DNA from: an uncultured Robinsoniella sp.
GTDB taxonomy: Bacteria; Bacillota; Clostridia; Lachnospirales; Lachnospiraceae
Direction of reading: 5' to 3'
NCBI GenBank assembly: GCA_900539655.1
Contig: UQCR01000008.1
Coordinates: 40,780-104,779, forward strand
DNA length: 64,000 nt
The notes below the pieces were generated by a model. That model searched no databases, was not told the origin of the DNA, and worked only from the letters and a program-made list of their open reading frames with translations. Below, in pieces: positions 34,388 through 44,230 of the stretch. Positions within the stretch are counted from its first letter, which is position 1. Every line of letters starts with the position of its first letter. A program made the translations under genes and the position numbers.

Positions 34388-35719
34388 TTACAGCTGTGCT
34401 TTTTTCCAAACGCCCTTTGCGTAAAATATACCTGCCAGAATGGTAGCAATAGACCATCCCACCGGCCAGGAAAGCCATATGCCTGTCGTACCCAGGAACT
34501 TTGAAAATATAAATGCCAGAATTACCCGTAATACCAGGTCTGAAAATGTATCGATCATAAAATACTTCATGGCACCGGATCCGCGAAGGACACCGTCAAT
34601 AATCAGTTTTAGAGCCACTACAAAGTAAAAAGGTGCCACAATCCGAAGAAAATCCGTTCCAATTTGAAGTGCTACTTTACTGCTGTCGTTCATAAATAAT
34701 CCCAGCATGGTATCATTAAAGAAAAAGAACGCCACAAAAAACGGAACCGTTACAATTTCAACCATAATAAGCCCCGCCTTAAATCCTTCCCGTACCCGTT
34801 CGGATTTACCTGCGCCCATATTCTGTGCCGTAAAGCTGGACAGTCCATTAGAAAGGGTTGTTACAGAAGTAATGCAAAAGGTGTTTAGCTTAATTGCTGC
34901 TGAATAGCCTGCAATTGTCGCTGAGCCAAAGCTGTTTACCAATCCCTGGACGAACATATTGCCTACTGATACAAAGCTCTGCTGTAGGATACTGGGAATA
35001 GCCACATATGCAATCTTCCCCAGCATTCTCCCTGAAAAAAGCGGCGGATGTTCTGCTGTCTTAATGCCGCGTATTCTTTTCTGTAAGGTGAAAATAGAAA
35101 GGATACAGGATATCCCCTGTGCAATGAAGGTAGCCCATGCCACCCCTGCCACGCCCATCTTGAAATTAATCACAAAAACAAGGTCCAATATGATATTTCC
35201 CACAGAAGAACCGATCAGAAAATAAAGAGGTGTCTTAGAATCCCCCAACGCATTGAAAATACCCGTACAGATGTTGTATAGAAATAAAAACGCCAGACCG
35301 CCTATGTAAATGTTAAGATAAAGCGCTGCATCCCCAAATATATTATCCGGCGTCTGAATCAGGCGCATTAGCGGATGACAGAAAACCAGGCCCAGAAGAG
35401 TCAGAACGACGCTTAATACAACGCTGGCTATAAAGGTTGTGGTAATCGCCGTCTTCATATCCTGAAATTTTCTGGCACCGAACATCTGGGAAATAATAAC
35501 AGAACACCCCACATTGCTGCCCATAGCAATTGCCATAAATATCATAGTTATGGTGTAAGATGCCCCGACAGCTGCCAGCGCATCTTCACCGGCAAATTTT
35601 CCGGCTATCATGCTGTCTGCTATATTATAAATCTGCTGAAACATCACACTGATCAACATGGGTATGGAAAATGCCCAAAGTACATTTCTGGGCTTACCGC
35701 TTGTCAAATCTTTAATCAA
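34388..35719 (-). CDS. MATE family efflux transporter
   Basis: A 443-residue transporter with 12 predicted helices. The N-terminal half has IPMLISVMFQQIYNIADSMIAGKF and AMGSNVGCSVIISQ, and the second half has PSILQQSFVSVGNMFVQGLVNSFG. Translation begins at TTG with GGGAGG about 8 nt upstream. The gene has its own promoter (35755-35782) and is separate from the SOD gene, whose terminator lies upstream. The substrate is unknown. Confidence 0.9.
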   Translation of the reverse strand: MIKDLTSGKPRNVLWAFSIPMLISVMFQQIYNIADSMIAGKFAGEDALAAVGASYTITMIFMAIAMGSNVGCSVIISQMFGARKFQDMKTAITTTFIASVVLSVVLTLLGLVFCHPLMRLIQTPDNIFGDAALYLNIYIGGLAFLFLYNICTGIFNALGDSKTPLYFLIGSSVGNIILDLVFVINFKMGVAGVAWATFIAQGISCILSIFTLQKRIRGIKTAEHPPLFSGRMLGKIAYVAIPSILQQSFVSVGNMFVQGLVNSFGSATIAGYSAAIKLNTFCITSVTTLSNGLSSFTAQNMGAGKSERVREGFKAGLIMVEIVTVPFFVAFFFFNDTMLGLFMNDSSKVALQIGTDFLRIVAPFYFVVALKLIIDGVLRGSGAMKYFMIDTFSDLVLRVILAFIFSKFLGTTGIWLSWPVGWSIATILAGIFYAKGVWKKAQL

Positions 35720-35754
35720 ATCTATCGCCTCCCTGTTTTCTATTACACTTTTGT

Positions 35755-35782
35755 ATTATATTCCTTTTTCCATATATGTAAA
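35755..35782 (-). promoter_or_regulatory. Promoter of the MATE gene
   Basis: On the minus strand TTTACA (35777-35782) and a perfect TATAAT (35755-35760) are 16 nt apart, 36 nt upstream of the TTG start. Confidence 0.6.
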
Positions 35783-35793
35783 GAAAAACAGGC

Positions 35794-35835
35794 AAAAAAA
35801 GCAAAGATGCCGGAAATGCTTCCATTATCTTTGCT
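35794..35835 (-). terminator. Terminator of the SOD gene
   Basis: On the minus strand AGCAAAGAT (35827-35835) pairs with ATCTTTGCT (35800-35808), followed by seven T (35794-35800). An inner GGAA/TTCC helix extends the stem. Confidence 0.85.
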
Positions 35836-35867
35836 TCCATTACTACCTATACTATTTTGCTTCTAAT

Positions 35868-36353
35868 TCAGTAAATTAATCCACAGGCTATCATTTCCCC
35901 TGCATTTCCGGAGGGCTGCGTTTTAAAATCATCCGGGTTTCTGTGAATGACTACAGTTCTTCCCATAACCTCACGGGCATAAAAGCGTTCTGTAAACACC
36001 ATCATCCAGGCAAATCCACTGTTGCCAAACAGCGGCGGAAGATCACCGGCATGGTAAGGATGTTCACAATCTCTTGGATTATAATGGCCGTCCGTATCTG
36101 CAAAGGGATCCTTGGCGGTTCCTGTACAGGAATCCCCACTGTGGATATGAAATCCAAATATTTCTTCTTCACATACTCCCGGTTTTGTCGGCAGCCCGTA
36201 AATCTCGGCAATTACAACCGTACCTCCATCCGTTTGGTAAAAGTATACCTGTCCTTTGATGTTCGGATATTTGCTGCTCCCCTTAATAATGGCGCAGGCA
36301 TCCGGCATCCTGTTTATCTCTTGCATTATGATACTTGTACTGGACTGATACAA
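35868..36353 (-). CDS. sodC: Cu/Zn superoxide dismutase family protein
   Basis: A 161-residue protein with a full SodC-type ligand set: FHIHSG (two His), GHYNP, HPYHAGDLPP (His and Asp) and VVIHRNPDD. Two Cys that could form the family disulfide lie near CTGTA and ACGLIY. It has no signal peptide, so it would act in the cytoplasm. The TTG at 36353 is chosen because AGGAGG stands 7 nt upstream; an ATG 75 nt further up has no such site. It should dismutate superoxide, useful to an anaerobe meeting oxygen, though some Gram-positive relatives have lost activity. Confidence 0.85.
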   Translation of the reverse strand: MYQSSTSIIMQEINRMPDACAIIKGSSKYPNIKGQVYFYQTDGGTVVIAEIYGLPTKPGVCEEEIFGFHIHSGDSCTGTAKDPFADTDGHYNPRDCEHPYHAGDLPPLFGNSGFAWMMVFTERFYAREVMGRTVVIHRNPDDFKTQPSGNAGEMIACGLIY

Positions 36354-36526
36354 TGATACACCTCCTGAACTGGCAGCCCCGGCTCCGCCATCAGCCAGAG
36401 CCTGTCTGGAAAATGCCTCCGCCTGCAAACGGATCCGGTATTATATAAACTGCCTTGCAGAATATATATATGCCCAGCTTTTGGGAATTGTACCAATTTT
36501 ATAGAAATAGTCCCCACAGCCCCCGT

Positions 36527-37060
36527 TTAGATGACTTCTACCTGGCACATTTTCATAGCTCCAAGTGCCTGTTCATGGCTTTGGGGCGTCACACCCGCGC
36601 AGCATTCGGCATCTACGACAACCTTTGTCTCCGGCAGAAAGGTCTTGGCAAGTATAGCATTGGATATCACGCAGATATCTGTACACAGGCCCACAAACTC
36701 TATCTCTGTCACATCCTTATAGGCTCCATGGGCTAAGTCCATTGCAAACTTGTCTGAACCAAACGCTCCCTTTTCATAAATTTTATATTTTTCAAGATCC
36801 ACGGCTGATTTTATCCCGTCGCAGATTTCCCATCCCTTACTGCCCTTTATACAATGAGGCACAGGGAGATTCCGTCCTTCCTGCGTATCTGTATAATCAT
36901 CGCCATGGGTATCCATTGTAAATATAATCCTCTCACCTGCTGCCTCGCAGGCTTTTATCTTCTCCACTACATACGGGACTATTTCCTGTGCCTCTCTGGT
37001 ACCAAGGGCACCGTCAATAAAGTCATTCTGCATATCCACCACTACTAACATCCTGCTCAT
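36527..37060 (-). CDS. Isochorismatase-family cysteine hydrolase (nicotinamidase-like)
   Basis: A 177-residue alpha-beta hydrolase. The catalytic triad is readable as Asp9 (VVVDMQNDF), Lys in HCIKGSKGW and Cys in GLCTDICVISNA. The DTHGDDY loop can supply metal ligands as in nicotinamidase. The second ATG (37060) is preferred because GGAGG lies 6 nt before it. It probably deamidates nicotinamide or a similar amide. It stands alone between the SOD gene and the fucosidase. Confidence 0.85.
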   Translation of the reverse strand: MSRMLVVVDMQNDFIDGALGTREAQEIVPYVVEKIKACEAAGERIIFTMDTHGDDYTDTQEGRNLPVPHCIKGSKGWEICDGIKSAVDLEKYKIYEKGAFGSDKFAMDLAHGAYKDVTEIEFVGLCTDICVISNAILAKTFLPETKVVVDAECCAGVTPQSHEQALGAMKMCQVEVI

Positions 37061-37176
37061 GTTCATCCTCCATCATGTATTGTGAAATTTTATTATTGAT
37101 TTTAACATCATATAAAGCAACTTTCAACCTGATCATTTGGATAAGCCTGTGAATAGCAGGGGTATTTATGAAATAT

Positions 37177-40100
37177 CTACTTAAACTTGAGTTTATCCGA
37201 AACTCTCATACCACTGTATTTATTGTTGCTGCCTTTAGTCACAACCATATAGTAATACGTTTTATTTCTTCTTACATTTTTATCTGTGTAAGAAACTCCA
37301 TTAGTTACATTAGCTATCTTTTTATAACCGGATGTTTTTTTTGTCGATCGGTATACGGCATACCCTTTTGCATTTTTTACCTTGCGCCATGTAACTTTTA
37401 CCCCTCTGCCTTCTTTAGCTGCTTTCACTTTACTTGTTGCTTTTGGCAGCGTCAGAGATTTTCCTTTACCTTTTGAACTATTTGTATACTCTGCACGTTT
37501 GGAGGAAGCAACCGCATAGTATGTCGCTCTCTTGCCGCTAACTAAAGGGTTATTATCAACTATAATCCCCTTTTTATTAACATTGCCAATTTTTTTAACC
37601 TTTTTATCAACTCTTCGATAAACCGTATATGTATCGGCTCCCTTAACATTTCTTCTAACTGTTATTTTTACTTGTGAACCTGATTTTCCCAAAGAACTTC
37701 TAACTGACTTTATGGACGGTGAAGCTAATTTTACTAATGGATTCGTAACTACAATCTTAATTGCAGATGACCTTGTAATTTTTCCATTATAAGTTACTTT
37801 TGCTACAGCACTAACAGAGCCTGCTGATTGAAAGATTATTAAACCCTTTGGATCACAGGATGCCGCACCGCTTATTTCATACGATACCTGACACTTATTC
37901 GTTATATCTTTTCCATCTTGATTCATTACATTAATTGACAGCTGAACTTTATCCGTGGTAAGCGCCTGAGTTTTTGATGATTTCAAAGTAACTTTCTTTA
38001 CAGAATCCCCTGCAGAAGGTGGAATGATATACATCTCATTTAATGCTTGATTTAATCTCTTTACCATCATATTAACGGATTCCTGATCATCAGCAGAAAG
38101 CAATTCATTATTTACCATAACCAATGCCTGATCTTTAATTTTTTGCATTTTGCCTACGGAATCATTTGTATACAAACTTAAGTCCATCTGATCTGCTCTG
38201 GCAATTATCCCCCGAAGCTCTGTCATATCTGCTTTCAGCTTTAACACTTCTTCTGCTTTTTTCAATCTGTCCGCCCCAGCTTGCAAATCTTCTATTGCCG
38301 CCGATGCATTTTCCATTAATTCTTTCGCCAGACGCAAAGCATCCTTATATTCTTCCAGACCAACCGGAATATATTTTCCTGCATTTATATCTGACATAAT
38401 CTGCTCCGATTTTGTTAAAAGCTCTTGCAAAATCACTTTTTGTATACTTATTAAATTACCCGCCTCCCGAATTAATCCGGATAAACTTTCCTCAATTTCA
38501 ATTTTTAATGGAAATTCATCTGCTAATACTGCTTCTGCCTGTTCCAATGATGACAAAAATGCTCTAACCTGCTCTTTATCATACCACGACAAATCTATAT
38601 TTTTGCTATAGTCAAAGCATTTTTGTAAGTCTGCCTTATCTCCATATTCAAACTTAAAGTCTATCAGAAGCTGCTTTAATCTATCTGTTGCTTCCAGTAC
38701 CTGATCACCTGTAGCAGACTCATCATATAATACAATATTTGCCTGTTTAAAGACCTCTTTAAACTCCAATACCTGATCATCCGTTAATTTTGATAATAAG
38801 TTTTTATCCTTTGCTTTCTGTGCCAGGATAATTGCATTTTCCAATTCTGTTTTATCCAGTTGTTCAAAGGCTTTCTGATGATATAATTCCCACTCCCATA
38901 CGGATGGATTTTGCCCGCTTGTCAGATTAAGTTTAAAATACCTGGCGGTAACCTCAGGAAAATTTACGGCTGCTTCCTGGCTCTCATAGCCGCTGCTTTT
39001 ATAAACCATCTTCCACGTCAAATCAGAGCTGCTAAAAGCCTGCTCCCATTCTTCGTTATCATTGGAATATAAAATCTCAAATCCATCGATATGATTCTTA
39101 CCTGCATAATCCTTGTACTGTTCAACTACAGATTTGTTTATCGTTACAGGCTCTGCAAATTCAAAAACCATCCAGTTAGATTCCCGGTTATCCTCAGGTG
39201 CCCATCTGGAATCCTGTCCCTGCTCAGACTGATCCGGAGCTTTCCTACCGTCTCTTGCCGCCTGTGCTGTAAATTCAGGACGCCCAGCCCATGAAGAAGA
39301 TTCTAAAGATGCAGCAGCAGTTAAGGATATATTATTTTTAAATACTGCTTCTGCAATTTTTCCTGCCTGTTTCTCACCATAGAAAAATGCTGCTTTCAGA
39401 TGAAGTTCCTCACCGGCAGTGATTAAAAATGGCTCTTCGTATAATTTGGTATAGATATTCGGATCTTTCCCGTCTAAAGTATAATGAATTTCTAACTCCG
39501 AGTCGGGGGAGATAATCTCAATGCGAGTACCGGCATTTACCTGTCCTTGGGGAATACTAAATTCAGGAACCAGTAAGGAAGTCTTATCTTCTGCCAGCCG
39601 GATAAATTCCTGCAGATTACCAGTGCTGGTAATAAACTGATTCCTGGTAGCTTCGCCATCCATTAATAAAGATATTGCCTCATTCAGTATTGAATCAAAT
39701 TGCTCATACTCGCTCTGGCTAAACTGCCATTCCTCATCTCCAACTAAAATCATAGAAAAAGCATCCTGCGCTTTTACAAGTGCATTCGCTGCCTTTACTG
39801 CACTTTTTGCTGTTTTTATTGCTTTAGTTAATATACTTTGTACCTCTGTATAATCATCCATCCCTGATTCTACAGCATCTTCTGCTGCCTTTGCAGCTAA
39901 TTGTAATGTTTCTTTTGCTACTTTTAATACAGCACCCTTCATTGTGCCTGCCAGCTCTTCTGCTTCTGCTATTTTCCCCTGCAGCTGTGCAGCATCCCTT
40001 TTAAACAGAATGGTATATGTCTCTCCTGATTTTGTAGGAAATGATATTTTATCATCGCTTAATTTTTCTACCGAAATTACCTGATTTACAGAATCTGCTA

Positions 40101-42633
40101 TTACTGCATTTCCCAGTCCCTTATATTCTCCCGTAAACGTTTCTCCGCTTCCAGATACTATTTTAATCTGATTTATCGCTTTGTCGTTCCATTCCATATC
40201 TATCACGAAATTATCTCTGGCAACCAAACCGGATACTGATCCATCTTCCCACATATCAGGAAGTGCCGGCAAAAACTGTACATATCCTAAATGGCTTTGT
40301 AACAACATTTCAGTCATACCTGATGTAATACCATAGTTTCCGTCAATTTGAAATACCGGATAATCTGTATGATTACCGTTTCCATTTCCATGGGAATCAA
40401 GGAGATTTGTGAGTATTCCGGCATTCCCCCCCTGGAGCATTCCCCGTACCAGGCTATATGCATTATTACCGTCTAATGTTCTTGCCCAAAGATTAATGCG
40501 ATGTGCCTTTGACCACCCCGTACCGGCAAAGTCCCTTTGTACCAGACTCTTCTTGGCGGCTTCTATATACTCTGCATTATCTTTATTGATAAGATTTCCG
40601 GGAAACAAACCAACTAAATGCGAAGAATGTCGATGCTTTTCATATCCGTAACCCGCATTGAAATTAGGAATATCAATTTCCCCAAGGCCTCCGTCCTGTG
40701 CTTTTCCCGGGGTTGTTTCTTCGTACCACTCTTTAATATATCCAGCTTCAGAAAGCATTATCGGTTTAAGTTGATTCTGTTTTTCTTTCCATATTGCTAC
40801 CAGATCTCCATCTACCCCCAGTTCATTTGCTGCTTCAATCGATTCTTCGAATAACTGCCATACAAGGGATTGATCATACGTACTGCCTATTGTTGTGGGT
40901 CCCTGCTCCGCTGAAACAGATGGTGCTACAGTCAAACGCTTTTGGTTATTACTATACCAAAGTTTCTCTGCCCAAAAATTAGCTTCTTCTTTCATCATCG
41001 GATAAATTGTAGTTTCCAATGCAGTCTTATCTTTTGTAAATCGATAGTAATCATATACGTTTTGCAATGCCCACGTACCACCATTGGGATTCCAGCCGTA
41101 TTCCTGTATGCCTCTGGGTGCCGACCCACCAAAAGGGTTCCCTTCCGTATGTATCAAAAACCCATTTCCCAATCCAACCGGGGCATCTTCGTCTACCGTA
41201 CCGCCAAAAGCTGTTGCTGCTGCATACCTTCCGGGAACTACTAACGATTCCATAAAATCATTAAAAGGCAATCCGCATTCCGCTAAATTCGTACTGTATA
41301 CAGGCCAATAGTTCATTTGCACATTAATGTTAAAATGATAATCTCCCTGCCAAAGCTCTCCTGCATCTCCAAGAAGCCACAGACCGCATAGATTGGTAGG
41401 TAATCCCCCTTCTCTGGAACCCGCAATTGTCAGATATCTTCCATATTGATAAATCATTACTTCCAGTGCCTTATCAAACTTTCCTTCACGATAGTTTAGA
41501 ACAAGTTCATCAGTAGGTATCCGTGGTACTTCTGCATCTAAATCCAGGGATACACGGGAAAATAATTCTTGGTAATCTCTTAAATGATTTTCTTTAAGCT
41601 GATCAAAATTCAAAGCAGACGCCTTATTTATTGAAGATGTCACTTTTAGAGATGGGTCATCCCCCCGATATGCAGGATATTGATCTTTGTAATTAGTCCC
41701 TGCCGACAATATTAAGGTTACGCTGTCAGCATGATCAACCAAAATCTTACCGCTTCCGGCAGAAATTGATCCCCCCTCATTGACTACCGCCATTTGAGCT
41801 TCATATCTCATACCATTATCTGACAAACTGCCCTTTAATGTAATTTTATTATCTGAAACGGTAATATCCTTACTTCCATCCATTGTACCTGTCAAAGATG
41901 TATCAAACGTCAATTTACCGTTACCCGTAGAACTAAGTCTGCATATCAGTACATTATCCGGATGACTGACAAACACCTCTCTTACATAAGTAACTCCGTC
42001 GTAATCATAACTTGTCGTGGATACTGCGGATGTCATATCCAGATCTCTGGAGTAATTAGTAATTTTTTTATCATCTATATTACTTCTGGCAAAATCCAGA
42101 TAAATATCGCCAAAATCCATATAGGTACCTTTATCAAAGCGGTTAGAAAAGAAGTTATCGGTTAAAATATTATTTCCTTCATTATATTCTAAACCAAATA
42201 CATGATTTGATTTATCATCCAGCTGCTCTCTGAATTGATTGAGAACATCATCTCCCGCATAAGTTAATTTATTTCCTCCGCGATAAGGATTACCGTCATA
42301 TCCGTTTTCCGAACCATTTTTTGGACCACCTGACCAAAGAGACTTTTCATTGATATGAATACGTTCCTTACTCACTCCGCCAAACACCAAGCCACCTATA
42401 TTTCCATTTCCAACCGGAAGTGCCACAGACTGCCACCATCTGCTATCATTGCTGGTAATTGGCGCCGGCTCATCATACCATAACCGCAGCGGGTTTTCAT
42501 TTGCCAATGACTCCTTTTCAATATCCTTATACCTCTCCTTTCCTAATGATGTTATACCTGTTGTATTAGAAGTAACAAGTATAGTAACTGCTACTACAGC
42601 AGCAAATAATCTTTTCCACATTTTACTTTTCAT
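37177..42633 (-). CDS. Large secreted GH95 alpha-L-fucosidase with CBM, FIVAR and fn3-like domains
   Basis: An 1818-residue exported glycosidase. A signal peptide covers about 1-30 and the GH95 catalytic region about 45-880. Counting places Asn435 and Asn437 (HFNINVQMNYW), Glu576 (PSVSAEQG) and Asp764 (FQIDGNYG) where the catalytic residues of the Bifidobacterium 1,2-alpha-L-fucosidase lie. Then follow a FIVAR helical region (885-1040), a chitobiase C-terminal-like domain (1050-1120), an F5/8 type C module (1125-1270), more FIVAR-like helices (1275-1590), a bacterial Ig-like domain and two fn3-like modules to the end. It has no LPxTG. It should remove terminal fucose from mucin or milk-type glycans. 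AAGGAG precedes the ATG. Confidence 0.9.
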   Translation of the reverse strand: MKSKMWKRLFAAVVAVTILVTSNTTGITSLGKERYKDIEKESLANENPLRLWYDEPAPITSNDSRWWQSVALPVGNGNIGGLVFGGVSKERIHINEKSLWSGGPKNGSENGYDGNPYRGGNKLTYAGDDVLNQFREQLDDKSNHVFGLEYNEGNNILTDNFFSNRFDKGTYMDFGDIYLDFARSNIDDKKITNYSRDLDMTSAVSTTSYDYDGVTYVREVFVSHPDNVLICRLSSTGNGKLTFDTSLTGTMDGSKDITVSDNKITLKGSLSDNGMRYEAQMAVVNEGGSISAGSGKILVDHADSVTLILSAGTNYKDQYPAYRGDDPSLKVTSSINKASALNFDQLKENHLRDYQELFSRVSLDLDAEVPRIPTDELVLNYREGKFDKALEVMIYQYGRYLTIAGSREGGLPTNLCGLWLLGDAGELWQGDYHFNINVQMNYWPVYSTNLAECGLPFNDFMESLVVPGRYAAATAFGGTVDEDAPVGLGNGFLIHTEGNPFGGSAPRGIQEYGWNPNGGTWALQNVYDYYRFTKDKTALETTIYPMMKEEANFWAEKLWYSNNQKRLTVAPSVSAEQGPTTIGSTYDQSLVWQLFEESIEAANELGVDGDLVAIWKEKQNQLKPIMLSEAGYIKEWYEETTPGKAQDGGLGEIDIPNFNAGYGYEKHRHSSHLVGLFPGNLINKDNAEYIEAAKKSLVQRDFAGTGWSKAHRINLWARTLDGNNAYSLVRGMLQGGNAGILTNLLDSHGNGNGNHTDYPVFQIDGNYGITSGMTEMLLQSHLGYVQFLPALPDMWEDGSVSGLVARDNFVIDMEWNDKAINQIKIVSGSGETFTGEYKGLGNAVIADSVNQVISVEKLSDDKISFPTKSGETYTILFKRDAAQLQGKIAEAEELAGTMKGAVLKVAKETLQLAAKAAEDAVESGMDDYTEVQSILTKAIKTAKSAVKAANALVKAQDAFSMILVGDEEWQFSQSEYEQFDSILNEAISLLMDGEATRNQFITSTGNLQEFIRLAEDKTSLLVPEFSIPQGQVNAGTRIEIISPDSELEIHYTLDGKDPNIYTKLYEEPFLITAGEELHLKAAFFYGEKQAGKIAEAVFKNNISLTAAASLESSSWAGRPEFTAQAARDGRKAPDQSEQGQDSRWAPEDNRESNWMVFEFAEPVTINKSVVEQYKDYAGKNHIDGFEILYSNDNEEWEQAFSSSDLTWKMVYKSSGYESQEAAVNFPEVTARYFKLNLTSGQNPSVWEWELYHQKAFEQLDKTELENAIILAQKAKDKNLLSKLTDDQVLEFKEVFKQANIVLYDESATGDQVLEATDRLKQLLIDFKFEYGDKADLQKCFDYSKNIDLSWYDKEQVRAFLSSLEQAEAVLADEFPLKIEIEESLSGLIREAGNLISIQKVILQELLTKSEQIMSDINAGKYIPVGLEEYKDALRLAKELMENASAAIEDLQAGADRLKKAEEVLKLKADMTELRGIIARADQMDLSLYTNDSVGKMQKIKDQALVMVNNELLSADDQESVNMMVKRLNQALNEMYIIPPSAGDSVKKVTLKSSKTQALTTDKVQLSINVMNQDGKDITNKCQVSYEISGAASCDPKGLIIFQSAGSVSAVAKVTYNGKITRSSAIKIVVTNPLVKLASPSIKSVRSSLGKSGSQVKITVRRNVKGADTYTVYRRVDKKVKKIGNVNKKGIIVDNNPLVSGKRATYYAVASSKRAEYTNSSKGKGKSLTLPKATSKVKAAKEGRGVKVTWRKVKNAKGYAVYRSTKKTSGYKKIANVTNGVSYTDKNVRRNKTYYYMVVTKGSNNKYSGMRVSDKLKFK

Positions 42634-43330
42634 ATCTTCTCCTTTTATATTTGTATCTTTTTTCGCTAAAATTCCAGATCATCTTCAACACGTTAATTGC
42701 TAATCTGCTTTCTCATTTGAAAAGTTTTCCTCCTTTCTACCGTAATTATAGTAAAAGGCAAAACAGCATCGCAGGCCAGGTTATAACTTTCTTTTTATGT
42801 CCCTATATTTTACACATAAAAAAACCAGATTTAATAAAACGACACCATTTTAGTCGTTTATCAAATCTGGTTTTGCCTACTTTACTAGTAACAACCCATG
42901 TACTATCTACCTATTTTATACCATATATTAATTATATATTTTTGATTAGAATTTATATTTTCATGCACTATTAATTATTTAAATTGGTTAATATGAGAAT
43001 AACCTATCACTTTTCCCTGTATATTCCCCCTTATTTTTTCCAATACAAATCATAATTTTAAATTAATATGTATATCTTTACCAATATTTGTATTATAATC
43101 TATTACTCTTTTAAAATCTACTTTTTTTTAATATATTTGCACTTTTCCTCAAAAGTGTTACACTATAAATATAAAAAATAATTGGCAATTTCTTATGTAA
43201 ACTGCACATAATAACCTTAAGTACCACAGAAGCATTTTCCCGGCTTTTGGTAGTTCAAGTATTACTCGATTAAATGAGCACTGCTATACTAACCAGTTCC
43301 AGGAAAAATGTACAGAAAGGACGTAAGACT
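42634..43330. other. AT-rich intergenic region between divergent fucosidase and PHP genes
   Basis: About 700 nt, markedly richer in A and T than its neighbours, without a credible gene. It holds the hairpin at 42818-42874 and a TATAAT box for the fucosidase near 42745-42750. A strong AGAAAGGAGG site (42729-42738) stands 12 nt before a seven-codon frame (42693-42716). A small hairpin CACTTTT/AAAAGTG lies near 43140-43157. Nothing else is recognised in 42880-43130. Confidence 0.5.
42818..42874 (-). terminator. Hairpin with T-run upstream of the fucosidase gene
   Basis: AAAACCAGATTT (42821-42832) pairs with AAATCTGGTTTT (42863-42874), and an inner ATAAACGAC/GTCGTTTAT helix has one bulged base. 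On the minus strand it is followed by seven T. It stands 190 nt ahead of the fucosidase start on the same strand, so it may be an attenuator or end a short RNA. Confidence 0.6.
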
Positions 43331-44191
43331 ATGAAATTTGATCTGCACTGCCACACCAGAAATGGATCTCTGGATGGTAAAGTCAGTATAGAACACTATA
43401 TCCAATTATTACAAAAACATGGGTTTGACGGCATGTTAATCACCGACCATAACTCCTACAACGGCTATCGCGCCTACAAAAAGCTTCATGAGTCCACCCA
43501 TAAATATGATGACTTTATCGTATTAAAAGGTGTGGAATACGATACCCTGGACGCCGGACACTTTCTGGTTATCATGCCGGAAAAAGTCAAGCTTCCCATT
43601 CTTGAGATCCGGGGCATGCCGCTTTCCATTCTAATGAAAGTGGTGCATGGATTTGGTGGAATACTGGGGCCTGCACATCCCTATGGAGCAAAGTTTTTAA
43701 GTGCCATGCACTCTAAAAAGCTTAAAAGGCACCCGGAGCTTATCTACGATTTTGATTTTATTGAAACAGACAACACCTGTAATCCCCATCAGGCAAATAT
43801 AATGGCAAGGGATATGGCAAAAAGATATCACAAACCGGCTGTTGCAGGGTCCGATGCCCACAAAGTAAAATATATCGGTACCGCATACACCAATATTGAT
43901 TATTGCATCAGGGGAAATAACGACTTTATTAATGCTGTGCGGCTGAAAAAGATAGCAGACTGCAGCTGCCGGGATGAAGTGTATACTGAACCTAAAGTAG
44001 TGACCAAAATTCTTCCGGTCAGCCTGGCGTGGAAAGTTTATAACTATGGATTGGGATTTCTAAAGGCGTATTCCAGAAAGGTGAACCTGAATAATCTGAA
44101 AGAGCTGTGGGAGAAATTTAAACCGGATGCTCTTTTTGATAGAAATGCAGAGCTCTACAGAAAGAGCCGCCCCCATCATTTAATTAAATAG
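43331..44191 (+). CDS. PHP-domain metal-dependent hydrolase
   Basis: A 286-residue protein with metal motifs DLHCHT (4-9), LITDHNS with Asp39 and His40, GPAHPYG and AGSDAHK. This is the PHP fold of histidinol-phosphatase-like and exo-phosphodiesterase enzymes. A basic C-terminal tail of about 60 residues is added. The ATG at 43331 is chosen, with GAAAGGA nine nt upstream; a longer frame from 43274 has no site. It stands alone, and the substrate is probably a phosphoester. Confidence 0.85.
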   Translation: MKFDLHCHTRNGSLDGKVSIEHYIQLLQKHGFDGMLITDHNSYNGYRAYKKLHESTHKYDDFIVLKGVEYDTLDAGHFLVIMPEKVKLPILEIRGMPLSILMKVVHGFGGILGPAHPYGAKFLSAMHSKKLKRHPELIYDFDFIETDNTCNPHQANIMARDMAKRYHKPAVAGSDAHKVKYIGTAYTNIDYCIRGNNDFINAVRLKKIADCSCRDEVYTEPKVVTKILPVSLAWKVYNYGLGFLKAYSRKVNLNNLKELWEKFKPDALFDRNAELYRKSRPHHLIK

Positions 44192-44195
44192 CAAA

Positions 44196-44229
44196 GACCG
44201 CTGCTTACCTTGCAGCGGTCCGTTTTTTT
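44196..44229 (+). terminator. Terminator of the PHP gene
   Basis: GACCGCTGC (44196-44204) pairs with GCAGCGGTC (44212-44220), followed by CG and seven T. Confidence 0.9.
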
Positions 44230-44230
44230 C

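Noticed and set aside
37160..41311. Several plus-strand open frames inside the fucosidase region
   Set aside because: They are antisense to a long, domain-complete gene and carry no motif of their own.
42693..42716. Seven-codon leader frame before the fucosidase
   Set aside because: The ribosome site is strong but 12 nt away, and the frame is too short to support without conservation; it is noted in the intergenic entry only.
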